DNA of 64,000 bases from a virus, in the IMG/VR virus record IMGVR_UViG_3300013126_000023, positions 1 to 64,000 of that record; one strand, given 5' to 3'. This document shows positions 44,713 to 51,587 of this stretch, piece after piece (within the stretch, counting starts at the first letter, position 1; each line of letters starts with the position of its first letter). The notes under the pieces were generated by a model. That model saw nothing but the letters and a program-made list of their open reading frames with translations, had not been told where the DNA came from and did not search any database. The translations under genes were made by a program, and so were the position numbers.

Positions 44713-44961
44713 TTAAGCTGAAAAAGCTTCGCTGCCTGCTTGCTTATAAGCAGCAGCTACCATAGCACGGCTAGGTTTACCTAGACGATATGAAGCCTTA
44801 CCATTTTTTGTGGTATTAGTGTAAATTGCATGCCCTTCTGAACGAAGTTCACTAATGCGAGGACGAATGCTATCCTCTTTAGTACCAGTCAATCCTGCAA
44901 GTTGGGCAGGAGTAAATTGGCGACCAGATTTAAGCACATTCAATACACGATTTTTAAGCAT
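44713..44961 (-). CDS. Winged helix-turn-helix DNA-binding protein
   Basis: An 82-residue protein from MLKNRVLNVLKSGRQFTPAQLAGLTGTKEDSIRPRISELRSEGHAIYTNTTKNGKASYRLG. FTPAQLAGLTGTKEDSIRPRISELR is a helix-turn-helix with a recognition helix, followed by a beta wing. ATG 44961 is chosen over upstream in-frame codons because GGAGATGTT precedes it. It stands alone behind a consensus sigma70 promoter with a structured leader, so it is probably an abundant early regulator. Its binding site is unknown; self-regulation is possible. Confidence 0.75.
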   Translation of the reverse strand: MLKNRVLNVLKSGRQFTPAQLAGLTGTKEDSIRPRISELRSEGHAIYTNTTKNGKASYRLGKPSRAMVAAAYKQAGSEAFSA

Positions 44962-44965
44962 AACA

Positions 44966-45010
44966 TCTCCATAAAATAAAACCACATTAAGGTGTGTGGT
45001 CGTCACCTAA
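44966..45010 (-). promoter_or_regulatory. Structured 5' leader of the winged-HTH gene
   Basis: Transcribed leader of about 45 bases containing two mutually exclusive hairpins: AGGTG with CACCT, and CCACA with TGTGG. The second is followed by TTTTATTTT just before the ribosome site. The overlap of the two pairings is what an attenuator would look like. Read directly from sequence; function inferred. Confidence 0.4.
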
Positions 45011-45014
45011 ACAT

Positions 45015-45043
45015 ATTATATAATACTTCGCATAATATGTCAA
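45015..45043 (-). promoter_or_regulatory. Consensus sigma70 promoter (TTGACA-17-TATAAT)
   Basis: Minus strand TTGACA (45043-45038), a 17-base spacer and TATAAT (45020-45015), both boxes perfect. It drives the winged-HTH gene and, by readthrough, the HNH gene. A promoter this strong needs only host RNA polymerase and marks an early unit. Confidence 0.85.
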
Positions 45044-45046
45044 TAC

Positions 45047-45247
45047 TTATTTAACCTTTTTCAAATATTCTTTACCAATTTTGCCTTCTTCAATTTCTCG
45101 AAGAGCGGTAACCAATGCTTTGTTTTCTTTAGAAACTTTACGAGCATCACCTCGTTTAAGTTCTCTCGATCTTACGGCAGCAATCAATATCATTTCATAC
45201 TTATTTCCAATTTTATTGGACGCTACCTCTGATGTAATTCTAGCCAT
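45047..45247 (-). CDS. rpoZ-like: RNA polymerase omega (RpoZ)-like protein
   Basis: A 66-residue protein that looks like a shortened bacterial RNA polymerase omega subunit. It starts MARITSEVASNKIGNKYEMI, parallel to E. coli omega [20 protein letters not shown], continues LIAAVRSRELKRGD in place of LVAARRARQM, and contains ALREIEEGKI, nearly identical to the ALREIEEGLI segment of omega. Omega helps fold and hold the beta-prime subunit and is part of the ppGpp site. A phage copy could enter host polymerase and alter its assembly or stringent response. The start overlaps the upstream DUF458-like gene by one base. It lies in a unit with a late promoter at 46215. Confidence 0.75.
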   Translation of the reverse strand: MARITSEVASNKIGNKYEMILIAAVRSRELKRGDARKVSKENKALVTALREIEEGKIGKEYLKKVK

Positions 45248-45717
45248 TATGCAATCCTCAATTCTTTTAATCTATCTGCAGCATATGAAGCAGCAAACGC
45301 ATTGGGTTTAACTAAAGGAATTACATTACATGTACCCTTAATGTAACCAACTGCTTGTGACAACACCACATTGCTTATATGATCGTCGTTAGGGTTTATA
45401 TCCAAATGTACTTCCACATCCCTATTAACAAGTACTTCTTGCAACTTTAAGTACAATTCTGAAATTTTGTACACTTCGTTCATTAAGCGAAACGTAGGTT
45501 TATTAGCTTTTCTGTCGTAATCTCTTTCAGTAATAACTTCACCAAAAATTTTGCACCCGTGTTTGCCATCTTTATGCACAACTATTGCAAGAATATAATC
45601 TGCATACCAGATATTGTTTCTACGATATCTTTCAGAATCGCATCCTATATAAATTTTCGTTTCAGCGCTTTGTGTTTCTATAAACTCTTTTACTTTATTG
45701 ATATCTAATTTTTTCAT
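45247..45717 (-). CDS. RNase H-like protein (DUF458/YkuK type)
   Basis: A 156-residue protein. KIYIGCDSERYRRNNIWYADYILAIVVH gives the first strand pair with a Asp (GCDS), and VEVHLDINPNDDHISNVVLSQAVGYIKG gives a second Asp-rich strand, as in the RNase_H_like (DUF458, B. subtilis YkuK) family; FGEVITERDYDRK supplies a Glu between. The three acids could form a metal-binding catalytic site. Family function is not established. ATGA overlap with its upstream neighbour and one-base overlap with the omega-like gene indicate coupled translation. Confidence 0.65.
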   Translation of the reverse strand: MKKLDINKVKEFIETQSAETKIYIGCDSERYRRNNIWYADYILAIVVHKDGKHGCKIFGEVITERDYDRKANKPTFRLMNEVYKISELYLKLQEVLVNRDVEVHLDINPNDDHISNVVLSQAVGYIKGTCNVIPLVKPNAFAASYAADRLKELRIA

Positions 45718-46193
45718 GGTGATCTTGAGAAACCAATTAACAGTTCATCATTTCCTTCTATTAAACTTTTACTATGTACATACAATCCAACACTATCTAA
45801 ATAGATTGCTATCTCATCATAGGTTGGTTGATTTTCATAACTAGGATTGACTATGTATGTAGAAACTTGGCCGTCATTTACGATACTAAGCTTACTGTTT
45901 AAAGATGATAAAACTTGAATAGGATTATGTTCTTTTCCTATTCTTATACTTGTCAATGTATCAATTTGTTTATCTAAAACATACTGTTCAAGATTTATAG
46001 GTTCACTTAATAAATCGAAAGTGAAATTTTCTAGATCATCATAAAATGTATTAAATGCATTGTATGTGATCTCATCCGTTTCTATGCCGTAGTTTTTTAA
46101 TATATGGTCAGGAAAAATTTCTGCTTCCAACCCTGGATCATTTCTAAATGATAAACCTACATACAAATTAATTTTACTAGGTATTTTAGACAT
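45714..46193 (-). CDS. Early/late-region protein of unknown function
   Basis: A 159-residue soluble protein: MSKIPSKINLYVGLSFRNDPGLEAEIFPDHILKNYGIETDEITYNAFNTFYDDLENFTFDLL, then QIDTLTSIRIGKEHNPIQVLSSLNSKLSIVNDGQVSTY. I recognise no domain. It has a good AGGAGATT ribosome site and a late promoter about 25 bases upstream, and is the first gene of the unit that continues into the DUF458-like and omega-like genes. Acidic surface, no cysteine, no membrane segment. Confidence 0.5.
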   Translation of the reverse strand: MSKIPSKINLYVGLSFRNDPGLEAEIFPDHILKNYGIETDEITYNAFNTFYDDLENFTFDLLSEPINLEQYVLDKQIDTLTSIRIGKEHNPIQVLSSLNSKLSIVNDGQVSTYIVNPSYENQPTYDEIAIYLDSVGLYVHSKSLIEGNDELLIGFSRSP

Positions 46194-46214
46194 TATAATC
46201 TCCTGGTACTATAA

Positions 46215-46222
46215 TATTTATA
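46215..46222 (-). promoter_or_regulatory. T4-type late promoter (TATAAATA)
   Basis: Exact TATAAATA on the minus strand, about 22 bases before the 46193 start, with the ribosome site between them. Gives the omega-like gene unit late expression. Confidence 0.7.
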
Positions 46223-46309
46223 CCAGATAAGGGGCGCCTCACATGGTCGTTTAAGAATCAGCGCATCCTTTCGGCACTCGCCACTCCCCCATTTTTCGTC
46301 TCCCGACGC
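46223..46309 (-). ncRNA. Candidate structured non-coding RNA, GC-rich
   Basis: An 87-base non-coding block, clearly GC-rich in an AT-rich genome, between the stop of the 46310 gene and the late promoter. On the minus strand it can form CGTC-GGGA-GACG, GGC-GAGT-GCC, GCGC...GCGC, and a long-range GGGG/CCCC closing pair. It has no open reading frame. It is not a simple terminator since no T-run follows. Identity unknown; it could be a 3' UTR-derived RNA, a ribozyme-like element or a cis-regulator. Confidence 0.4.
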
Positions 46310-46732
46310 TTAAGCTGCGATTTGCTTCAGCTCTTCAATCTCAAGATCCTCGTCCTCAGCTTTAGGAGTAACTGTAACCTTGGGTTGCTTAACAGCTTTG
46401 GTCTCCGCAGGAGCCTTAACCTTGGCTGGCGCCTTAGCAACTTTCGGCGCTTTAGGTGTTGCCGCAGCTTTCTGTGCAGCAGGGGTACCTGATTTTTTAT
46501 CCATAGTCTCGGTGATCAATGATTCCCACTGAGTAAACACGCCGCCTAATTGTAACAAATATTGGCATGCTTCAGCCTTTGTCATTGCTTTAGGAAGTTG
46601 GACAAGTTCTAAAGGATCGTGGCCACCTTTAGCTAGCAACTTAACACGAGATGCTAGATCATTAGCAAAACGAACCTTAGTAGAACCATGCTGGGTGGAA
46701 ACACCTGCAACTGTAAAAAATGAATCTGACAT
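46310..46732 (-). CDS. Small conserved early protein with Ala/Lys/Pro-rich tail
   Basis: A 140-residue protein with a compact N-terminal domain, MSDSFFTVAGVSTQHGSTKVRFANDLASRVKLLAKGGHDPLELVQLPKAMTKAEACQYLL, known in recognisable form from T4-like cyanophages and pelagiphages. A histone-like AKAPxKVKAPAET linker and an acidic EDEDLEIEELKQIAA end follow. The ATG at 46732 is chosen over the upstream ATG at 46750 because GAGGTAAC sits in front. The acidic tail recalls single-stranded-DNA-binding-type tails, but DNA binding is not shown. Behind the strongest promoter of the window, so probably very abundant early. Confidence 0.6.
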   Translation of the reverse strand: MSDSFFTVAGVSTQHGSTKVRFANDLASRVKLLAKGGHDPLELVQLPKAMTKAEACQYLLQLGGVFTQWESLITETMDKKSGTPAAQKAAATPKAPKVAKAPAKVKAPAETKAVKQPKVTVTPKAEDEDLEIEELKQIAA

Positions 46733-46781
46733 AATAAAGTTACCTCTCATAATTTTTGAATTAATTAACTACCATACCATA

Positions 46782-46810
46782 ATTATATAACCGACTGAAC
46801 AACCTGTCAA
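46782..46810 (-). promoter_or_regulatory. Consensus sigma70 promoter (TTGACA-17-TATAAT)
   Basis: Minus strand TTGACA (46810-46805), 17-base spacer, TATAAT (46787-46782): full match to both boxes. Its -35 box overlaps the stop of the SWIM-finger gene, and about 40 bases of leader precede the 46732 start. Confidence 0.85.
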
Positions 46811-47187
46811 GCATTTTGAATAAATTTCTTTACTGCGGTAGAATGCTTGCATGTCTTACGATATTGAAAACCAATACAATCACAAGTGACTGAACCATTT
46901 CTGGAGATCACTTGATATTGTTTACCAGTTTTCTTGGACTTAACATTGAACATTCTGCTAGCAGAACGACCCTTTGCCATATCAAAACCAACGATATTTT
47001 GTTTGAAAACCATCGACACAGGATGCAATGGATTATCTGTCAAAATACTAACGTAGTCGTCATCTAACCATTTAGGGTTAGGAACGACCTGCCCTTTTAG
47101 AGTATTCTCAACCCAGCCCTCGTTCTTATAAAGATAAGAATAATAGCGTGTCTTGAGCTCTACGAATTGTCCGATTTCTAAGTTCAT
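46807..47187 (-). CDS. SWIM zinc-finger protein
   Basis: A 126-residue protein ending in a SWIM finger: SVTCDCIGFQYRKTCKHSTAVKKF, with the CxC...CxH arrangement that binds zinc. The N-terminal 85 residues (MNLEIGQFVELKTRYYSYLYKNEGWVENTLKGQVVPN) form a beta-barrel-like domain of unknown function, also present in T4-like marine phage proteins. SWIM domains bind nucleic acid or proteins. A perfect -10 box ends only six bases before the ATG, so the transcript would begin at or near the start codon and no ribosome site is visible: a leaderless-like gene. Confidence 0.75.
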   Translation of the reverse strand: MNLEIGQFVELKTRYYSYLYKNEGWVENTLKGQVVPNPKWLDDDYVSILTDNPLHPVSMVFKQNIVGFDMAKGRSASRMFNVKSKKTGKQYQVISRNGSVTCDCIGFQYRKTCKHSTAVKKFIQNA

Positions 47188-47193
47188 ATCATA

Positions 47194-47222
47194 ATTATAA
47201 TAGAAAAAGTAACCCGAGTCAA
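47194..47222 (-). promoter_or_regulatory. Sigma70 promoter (TTGACT-17-TATAAT), leaderless spacing
   Basis: Minus strand TTGACT (47222-47217), 17-base spacer, TATAAT (47199-47194). Its -35 region lies in the downstream arm of the terminator hairpin at 47211-47233 and its spacer is the terminator's T-run. The expected start of transcription falls on the ATG at 47187. Confidence 0.8.
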
Positions 47223-47233
47223 ATGCTCGGGTT
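47206..47233 (-). terminator. Rho-independent terminator
   Basis: Stem AACCCGAG / CTCGGGTT with a seven-base loop on the minus strand, then ACTTTTT. It follows the stop of the small membrane gene. A second hairpin, GTGTTGT / ACAACAC (47238-47257), lies just upstream of it. Confidence 0.75.
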
Positions 47234-47274
47234 CTTGGTGTTGTTCTTTCACAACACTAAGGAATGCTTAAAAT

Positions 47275-47433
47275 TCAAGCATCCTGGGACTTAGATTCCA
47301 ACAATCCTTGTTCTTCCATAAACTCTAAGGTGTCCTCTATACCTTTATTATGGCCTTTCTTGTAACATGCAAAACATGCTAGAAGAAGCAACCCTATTTG
47401 AATTAAATCATAAATGTGTATTGTGCTAGGCAT
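47275..47433 (-). CDS. Small single-pass membrane protein
   Basis: A 52-residue protein, MPSTIHIYDLIQIGLLLLACFACYKKGHNKGIEDTLEFMEEQGLLES. One hydrophobic segment (residues about 9-23) is followed by a cytoplasmic-looking charged tail with GIEDTLEFMEEQGLL, a motif that recurs in tiny membrane proteins of T4-like cyanophages. ATG 47433 is preferred to upstream in-frame codons because GGAGTAGAT lies before it. Function unknown; a regulator or membrane anchor is possible. Confidence 0.6.
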   Translation of the reverse strand: MPSTIHIYDLIQIGLLLLACFACYKKGHNKGIEDTLEFMEEQGLLESKSQDA

Positions 47434-47453
47434 ATCTACTCCTATTACGCAGC

Positions 47454-47924
47454 CTACCAATCTGAACGTTTTTGTTTTAAATAGTCGTACAGATCATATT
47501 CATTTAAGAATTTGGCCACTAAAGAATTCATTAAACCATATGCCTCGATTTCCCATGGTTGATCCCAATAAGAAACATCATTGTATTTTACGCCGCGCCA
47601 ATAAATTTCATGTGAATTTTTATAGTAACGCGGTTTAATTTCTTCCTTAGCCAATTGTTTAAGATGAACCATTTCATGAGCTAAGGTTTTAAAAATTTCA
47701 ATTGTTCTTTTGAATCTGTATAGTTCTATAACGAAGCAACGAGGCCGACGTTCATCATATGAATGTATATATCCTCCTGCAGATAGTTTATCAAAAATAA
47801 TTATTTCAATCTCAACATATTTCATCATATGTGTAGATAACAAATATTTACCAAATGTAAGTGCAGCTAGTTTTAAAGTGTTAGTTAATTTTCTATTTTT
47901 AGCTCCTCTAACACTTATCCTCAT
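47454..47924 (-). CDS. HExxH metallopeptidase-like protein (SprT-like)
   Basis: A 156-residue protein with KTLAHEMVHLKQLAKEE at about residues 82-98 (HExxH plus a following helix), then YYKNSHEIYWRGVKY and PWEIEAYGLMNSLVAKFL with a Glu (WEIEAYG) suited as third zinc ligand. This is the layout of small SprT/ImmA-like zincin proteins of T4-like phages. Basic N-terminus (MRISVRGAKNRKLTN). The substrate is unknown; it lies in the replication region rather than among the virion genes, unlike the second HExxH protein at 41098. Confidence 0.7.
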   Translation of the reverse strand: MRISVRGAKNRKLTNTLKLAALTFGKYLLSTHMMKYVEIEIIIFDKLSAGGYIHSYDERRPRCFVIELYRFKRTIEIFKTLAHEMVHLKQLAKEEIKPRYYKNSHEIYWRGVKYNDVSYWDQPWEIEAYGLMNSLVAKFLNEYDLYDYLKQKRSDW

Positions 47925-47926
47925 AA

Positions 47927-48076
47927 TTAATCAGTAAATGCAGGTGGTTCTTCATACAAGAACATTTGTTTTGCAGATTTAATAACTTTTGGTTCGTCGT
48001 CTACTACTTCCTTCAATAGAAGAACATCATTATCAACCTCTTGCTCTTTTAACATGCTTTCTTTTTTATTTTCCAT
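47927..48076 (-). CDS. Small acidic protein downstream of gp41
   Basis: A 49-residue open frame, MENKKESMLKEQEVDNDVLL...EEPPAFTD, with an AGGAG ribosome site five bases before its ATG. It fills the gap between the helicase and the SprT-like gene. Strongly charged, no domain recognised. The good ribosome site and tight packing support it as real. Confidence 0.6.
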   Translation of the reverse strand: MENKKESMLKEQEVDNDVLLLKEVVDDEPKVIKSAKQMFLYEEPPAFTD

Positions 48077-48084
48077 AGTAGCTC

Positions 48085-49479
48085 CTAAGTTTTGATACCA
48101 GAAAAGTCTCTTATTCGTTTAAAGGTATTCCCAAAATTAGTATCTAGATCCTCTGTATTTAATTTGATGCCCGAATCGGATAAACCTTTTTGGGCTGATG
48201 CTTCCAAATCATATAGTTTCATTTTAGATCTGTCAATACCTACAACGAACTTTTTATTTATCGTTGGATCATTGTAACGATTTTTAAGTTGTTTCACTAA
48301 TATTTGATTCATTTGCTCTAATTCCTCAGTAGATATCAAAGCAAACATAAAATCTACAGTAGCAGGCAGACCAAATGATTCAGATGTATCTGTCAATTCT
48401 ACATCAGTATTACCATATCCTCCCCTAGTTGTTTGTGTAGCACTAAGAATCGGAACATTTTGTTCTACTGCTAACCCCCTCAGTTCTTCTGCAATAGCTT
48501 TAATTAGTGTATAGGAATTTATATTGGCGCCTGCCTTAAATCTTGAACTTGCGCAAATATTCAAATAATCTATAATAATTATATCGGGAGTAAATTGTTT
48601 CTTTAACTGCAATTCTTTGAGAAGAGAATTGAAATGCCCAACGTGTGCCCCGGCAGTAGGATATTCTTTGATAATTAACTTACCATGCGTTTTGCTTTTT
48701 ATCTTGTCAATTCTATTATCAAAGATTGATTTAGGTAGTTCTTTCAACTGATCCATAGTAATGTTCATTAGATTTGCATCTATTCTCTCAGCAATTCTTT
48801 CTTCTGCCATTTCCATAGTAATGTATAAAACATTTTTCCCTTGGCTTATTACGCTACTTGCAACATGGCACATAAAAAGAGACTTACCTACACCTGTTCC
48901 TGCCAATGCAACATTAAGAGTTTTATTAGGCATTCCACCATTTGTAATTTTATTAAAATAATCTAAGTCAAAAGATATTCGCGTTTCAACCTTGTGGTAA
49001 AAGTCATATCTTTCACTAGCATTCTCAATATAGTCATGGCCAACTCTATCATCAAAACAAACACCTAAAGCTTCTTGCAATAAGCTAGGTATACCATCAG
49101 TAGATTTAGATTTATCTCTACCATCTATAATAGCAATAGAATTTAGAATTGCATTATATAATGCCTTATCTTTGCAAAATTTTTCTGTTTCTTTTTCTAA
49201 CCATTCCTTATTATGATCTGTCGGCACCAGTTCTTGGATATATGAAACTATATCTTTGTATTGATCATCATTAAGATTTTTATCATTTTGTGCAGTAATA
49301 ATTAAAGTATCAACGGATGGAATATTATTATAGTCTTCTATAAATTTAATTATATATTCATAAACACGTCCATCAACAAACTCAGTAAAATAATCCCGCT
49401 TTAAAAACGGGATTATCTTTCTCATATAATTTTCATTGTTGACTAGATTCTGTAGTATTACTGTCTCTATCTTCGTCAT
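48085..49479 (-). CDS. 41: Replicative DNA helicase gp41 (DnaB family)
   Basis: A 464-residue protein. The N-terminal helical domain MTKIETVILQNLVNNENYMRKIIPFLKRDYF and the RecA-like motor with ALAGTGVGKSLFMCHVASS (Walker A, residues about 194-200), MEMAEERIAERI and IIIIDYLNICASSRF (Walker B, near 305), and a Gln/Arg-rich SATQTTRGGYGN motif match T4 gp41 (475 residues). It unwinds DNA ahead of the fork as a hexamer with the gp61 primase, which is not in the window. It follows uvsX with one small gene between, the same uvsX-41 order as T4. Start overlaps the preceding gene by 47 bases. Confidence 0.93.
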   Translation of the reverse strand: MTKIETVILQNLVNNENYMRKIIPFLKRDYFTEFVDGRVYEYIIKFIEDYNNIPSVDTLIITAQNDKNLNDDQYKDIVSYIQELVPTDHNKEWLEKETEKFCKDKALYNAILNSIAIIDGRDKSKSTDGIPSLLQEALGVCFDDRVGHDYIENASERYDFYHKVETRISFDLDYFNKITNGGMPNKTLNVALAGTGVGKSLFMCHVASSVISQGKNVLYITMEMAEERIAERIDANLMNITMDQLKELPKSIFDNRIDKIKSKTHGKLIIKEYPTAGAHVGHFNSLLKELQLKKQFTPDIIIIDYLNICASSRFKAGANINSYTLIKAIAEELRGLAVEQNVPILSATQTTRGGYGNTDVELTDTSESFGLPATVDFMFALISTEELEQMNQILVKQLKNRYNDPTINKKFVVGIDRSKMKLYDLEASAQKGLSDSGIKLNTEDLDTNFGNTFKRIRDFSGIKT

Positions 49480-49735
49480 ATAAGTTAATAGCCTTTTCTA
49501 AAATATCATTAAGAACTTTTTCCATTACTAGATTAAATTCTTCAGATTTAAATTCTTCTTCTTGAAGACCTTTTGTTTTATTAATAAAGGCAAAATCTAA
49601 TGTCATCAATCCCCTTTCGTCGGGGCCCAACTCTACATTGTTAATACTTATGATAGTGTCAACAAATTTCCCTTCAACTATTTTTATACCCCATGCTTTA
49701 TCACTATGATGCCAAGGTTCATACTTCACTAGCAT
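49433..49735 (-). CDS. Conserved small replication-region protein
   Basis: About 100 residues: MLVKYEPWHHSDKAWGIKIVEGKFVDTIISINNVELGPDERGLMTLDFAFINK..., with an acidic, Ser/Gln-rich end (EDRDSNTTESSQQ). Small proteins with this pattern lie between uvsX and gene 41 in T4-like marine phages, where T4 has gene 40; homology to gp40 is not evident. GGAGG lies before ATG 49735, which is chosen over an upstream TTG. It overlaps uvsX by 17 bases and gene 41 by 47 bases. A role in recombination-linked replication is inferred from position. Confidence 0.65.
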   Translation of the reverse strand: MLVKYEPWHHSDKAWGIKIVEGKFVDTIISINNVELGPDERGLMTLDFAFINKTKGLQEEEFKSEEFNLVMEKVLNDILEKAINLYDEDRDSNTTESSQQ

Positions 49736-50777
49736 TTTCAAACTCCTCCGCTAAATCTTTATCTGAAAAATTCTTCACCATGTCTGTTCCGGCAATTTTA
49801 TAACTTGATTCTATATAATCTCGAAACTCTTTGCTAGTTAAAATTGGCATCCAAAATTCTTTTGTATAAGTATCCTTTTGCCTAAATTTCTTTTCGGATC
49901 CTTTATGCGAATACCAACCATTACTCGGTTTAATTACAAACCCACCTTCCATGGCAACATCCAACAATCCGGACCAGGTACTAATACCACCCTCAAATGA
50001 AACCTCAATAGGAATCTTTGATTTTTCTCTAACAAATCTAGATTTTTCAACATTCATAATAAAATTGAATCCAACAACCTCATTGCCATCTTTTTCTTGT
50101 TGGCGCCCGATAATAAAAATGTTGTCTGCAGAATAGTAGATTCCAGTGCCGCCAGACACAATCTGTTTTGGAAATAATCCGATTTCAGCATATGTATGAT
50201 TCACCACAATCATTGGTATATCTTTAATAGTTAGATGTGGGGTAATCATTCTAAATAAAGATTTCATTTGCTTAGCACGTGTCATATCAGCAACTGATTT
50301 GCCCTCTAGAGCATCTTCAACTTCTTTCTTAGAGGCTAAGTTGCCAACAGAATCAACAACAATCATAACATGATCGCCTCGTTCGATATTATTAAGCTGA
50401 GACATACTATCAAATTTCAATTGCTCAATATCTGTTATGGGCGTATGAAGAACACGGGCTGTGTCGATACCGAAGTTATCAAAGTAAGACTGAGGGCTAC
50501 CAAACTCAGAATCATAAAATAGAACAATAGCATCTTCATATTTGTCTAAATAAGCCTTTGCGCAAAGTAAAGAAAACGCAGTTTTAAAATGTTTAGATGG
50601 ACCGGCAAACACTGTTAAACCGGGAGTTAACCCGCCCTCTAAACTACCAGATAATGCCACATTCATCATAGGCACTGAAGTTTGTATCATATCCTTTTTA
50701 GAAAAGAACTTAGATTTACCGAGTACTTCTGTTTCCTTAATGGTGGAATTCTTTTTTAACTTATCAATTAAAGACAT
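49719..50777 (-). CDS. uvsX: UvsX RecA-like recombinase
   Basis: A 352-residue protein. TVFAGPSKHFKTAFSLLCAKAYL carries the T4-type Walker A (GPSKxFK, residues 59-66); HVMIVVDSVGNLASKKEVED gives Walker B; and VNHTYAEIGLFPKQIVSGGTGIYYSAD is the DNA-binding/loop 2 region. Length and motifs match T4 UvsX (391 residues) and cyanophage versions. UvsX coats single-stranded DNA and drives strand exchange in recombination-dependent replication and repair, with UvsY and UvsW, which lie outside this window. Gene order polymerase, then uvsX, then helicase. Confidence 0.93.
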   Translation of the reverse strand: MSLIDKLKKNSTIKETEVLGKSKFFSKKDMIQTSVPMMNVALSGSLEGGLTPGLTVFAGPSKHFKTAFSLLCAKAYLDKYEDAIVLFYDSEFGSPQSYFDNFGIDTARVLHTPITDIEQLKFDSMSQLNNIERGDHVMIVVDSVGNLASKKEVEDALEGKSVADMTRAKQMKSLFRMITPHLTIKDIPMIVVNHTYAEIGLFPKQIVSGGTGIYYSADNIFIIGRQQEKDGNEVVGFNFIMNVEKSRFVREKSKIPIEVSFEGGISTWSGLLDVAMEGGFVIKPSNGWYSHKGSEKKFRQKDTYTKEFWMPILTSKEFRDYIESSYKIAGTDMVKNFSDKDLAEEFENASEV

Positions 50778-50786
50778 TTTGTATCC

Positions 50787-51587
50787 TTATAAAATAACCT
50801 GCCAAGGTTTTCTAGTTTCTACTGGGCAGATTTTGCCATCATATACTAATCTTTCAGTATTTCTTATATAATGATGTAAATAAAAACTAGTTTCTTCTGT
50901 TGGTAATGTTTCAACAAGACATCTCATAGATGATTCCATTAAATGTATTTGTTTTGCATTTTGTAAAAGTATACCATAATTAAATATATTTTCGCTAGTA
51001 TCATTATAAATGATTTTTAGGTCACCTGTCAACTCTTGAATTTTCCTCATATCAAATTTGAACCCTCTGCGAGGATCATCCTGTACAAAGGCATAATCCT
51101 CATTAGTAGCATTTAATTTATTAAATACTCTAGTTTCTTCTGGAATATCTCGATGATAGTATGAGGACATGAATCTATGAGACCAATCTATTTCCATAAA
51201 TTCATAGTAGTTTCTATGCCCATATGAATATTGATCTTTAAGTTCTGCCCATGATACTTGATAATATTTCATATCCTTCGTCACTAGATCATCAAAAGGT
51301 TGTCCGGGTAAAACGGTATGACCAAGTAAATACCATGCTGCAGGTTTGATCGCACTTACTAAATGTCTAATCTGATGATACTCAGAACCCGAATCAATTG
51401 GGACTACTTGAATTCTTGAATCGTCTCTAAACATATGTTTGACTGCGGGGGCATAGTGTCTCCATGCCCCTACATAAACACCATCTAATTCGTGATCTAT
51501 TAGTAATCGACGTATCATACCATTATATGATATGTGATCCCCTAGCCCTAACATATGTACTATGAAACCAATATTTTTCTCACTCAT
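50787..51587 (-). CDS. Glycosyltransferase-like protein, uncertain
   Basis: A 266-residue protein: MSEKNIGFIVHMLGLGDHISYNGMIRRLLIDHELDGVYVGA..., with LKIIYNDTSENIFNYGILLQNAKQIHLMESSMRCLVETLPTEETSFYLHHYIRN. The N-terminal GLGDHI loop and the C-terminal xxIFNYGxLLxxAxxIHxxESSxxxL segment recall GT-B-type glycosyltransferases and fucosyltransferase-like phage proteins. Two Rossmann-like halves are plausible. Wedged between polymerase and uvsX by an ATGA overlap, it is expressed early, so its target might be DNA bases or metabolites rather than virions. Low confidence in function. Confidence 0.45.
   Translation of the reverse strand: MSEKNIGFIVHMLGLGDHISYNGMIRRLLIDHELDGVYVGAWRHYAPAVKHMFRDDSRIQVVPIDSGSEYHQIRHLVSAIKPAAWYLLGHTVLPGQPFDDLVTKDMKYYQVSWAELKDQYSYGHRNYYEFMEIDWSHRFMSSYYHRDIPEETRVFNKLNATNEDYAFVQDDPRRGFKFDMRKIQELTGDLKIIYNDTSENIFNYGILLQNAKQIHLMESSMRCLVETLPTEETSFYLHHYIRNTERLVYDGKICPVETRKPWQVIL

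Noticed and set aside
46223-46309. Hammerhead or HDV-like ribozyme in the GC-rich block
   Set aside because: The conserved hammerhead core (CUGANGA/GAAA) is absent and the HDV-like resemblance is limited to a six-base CATGGTC-like string.
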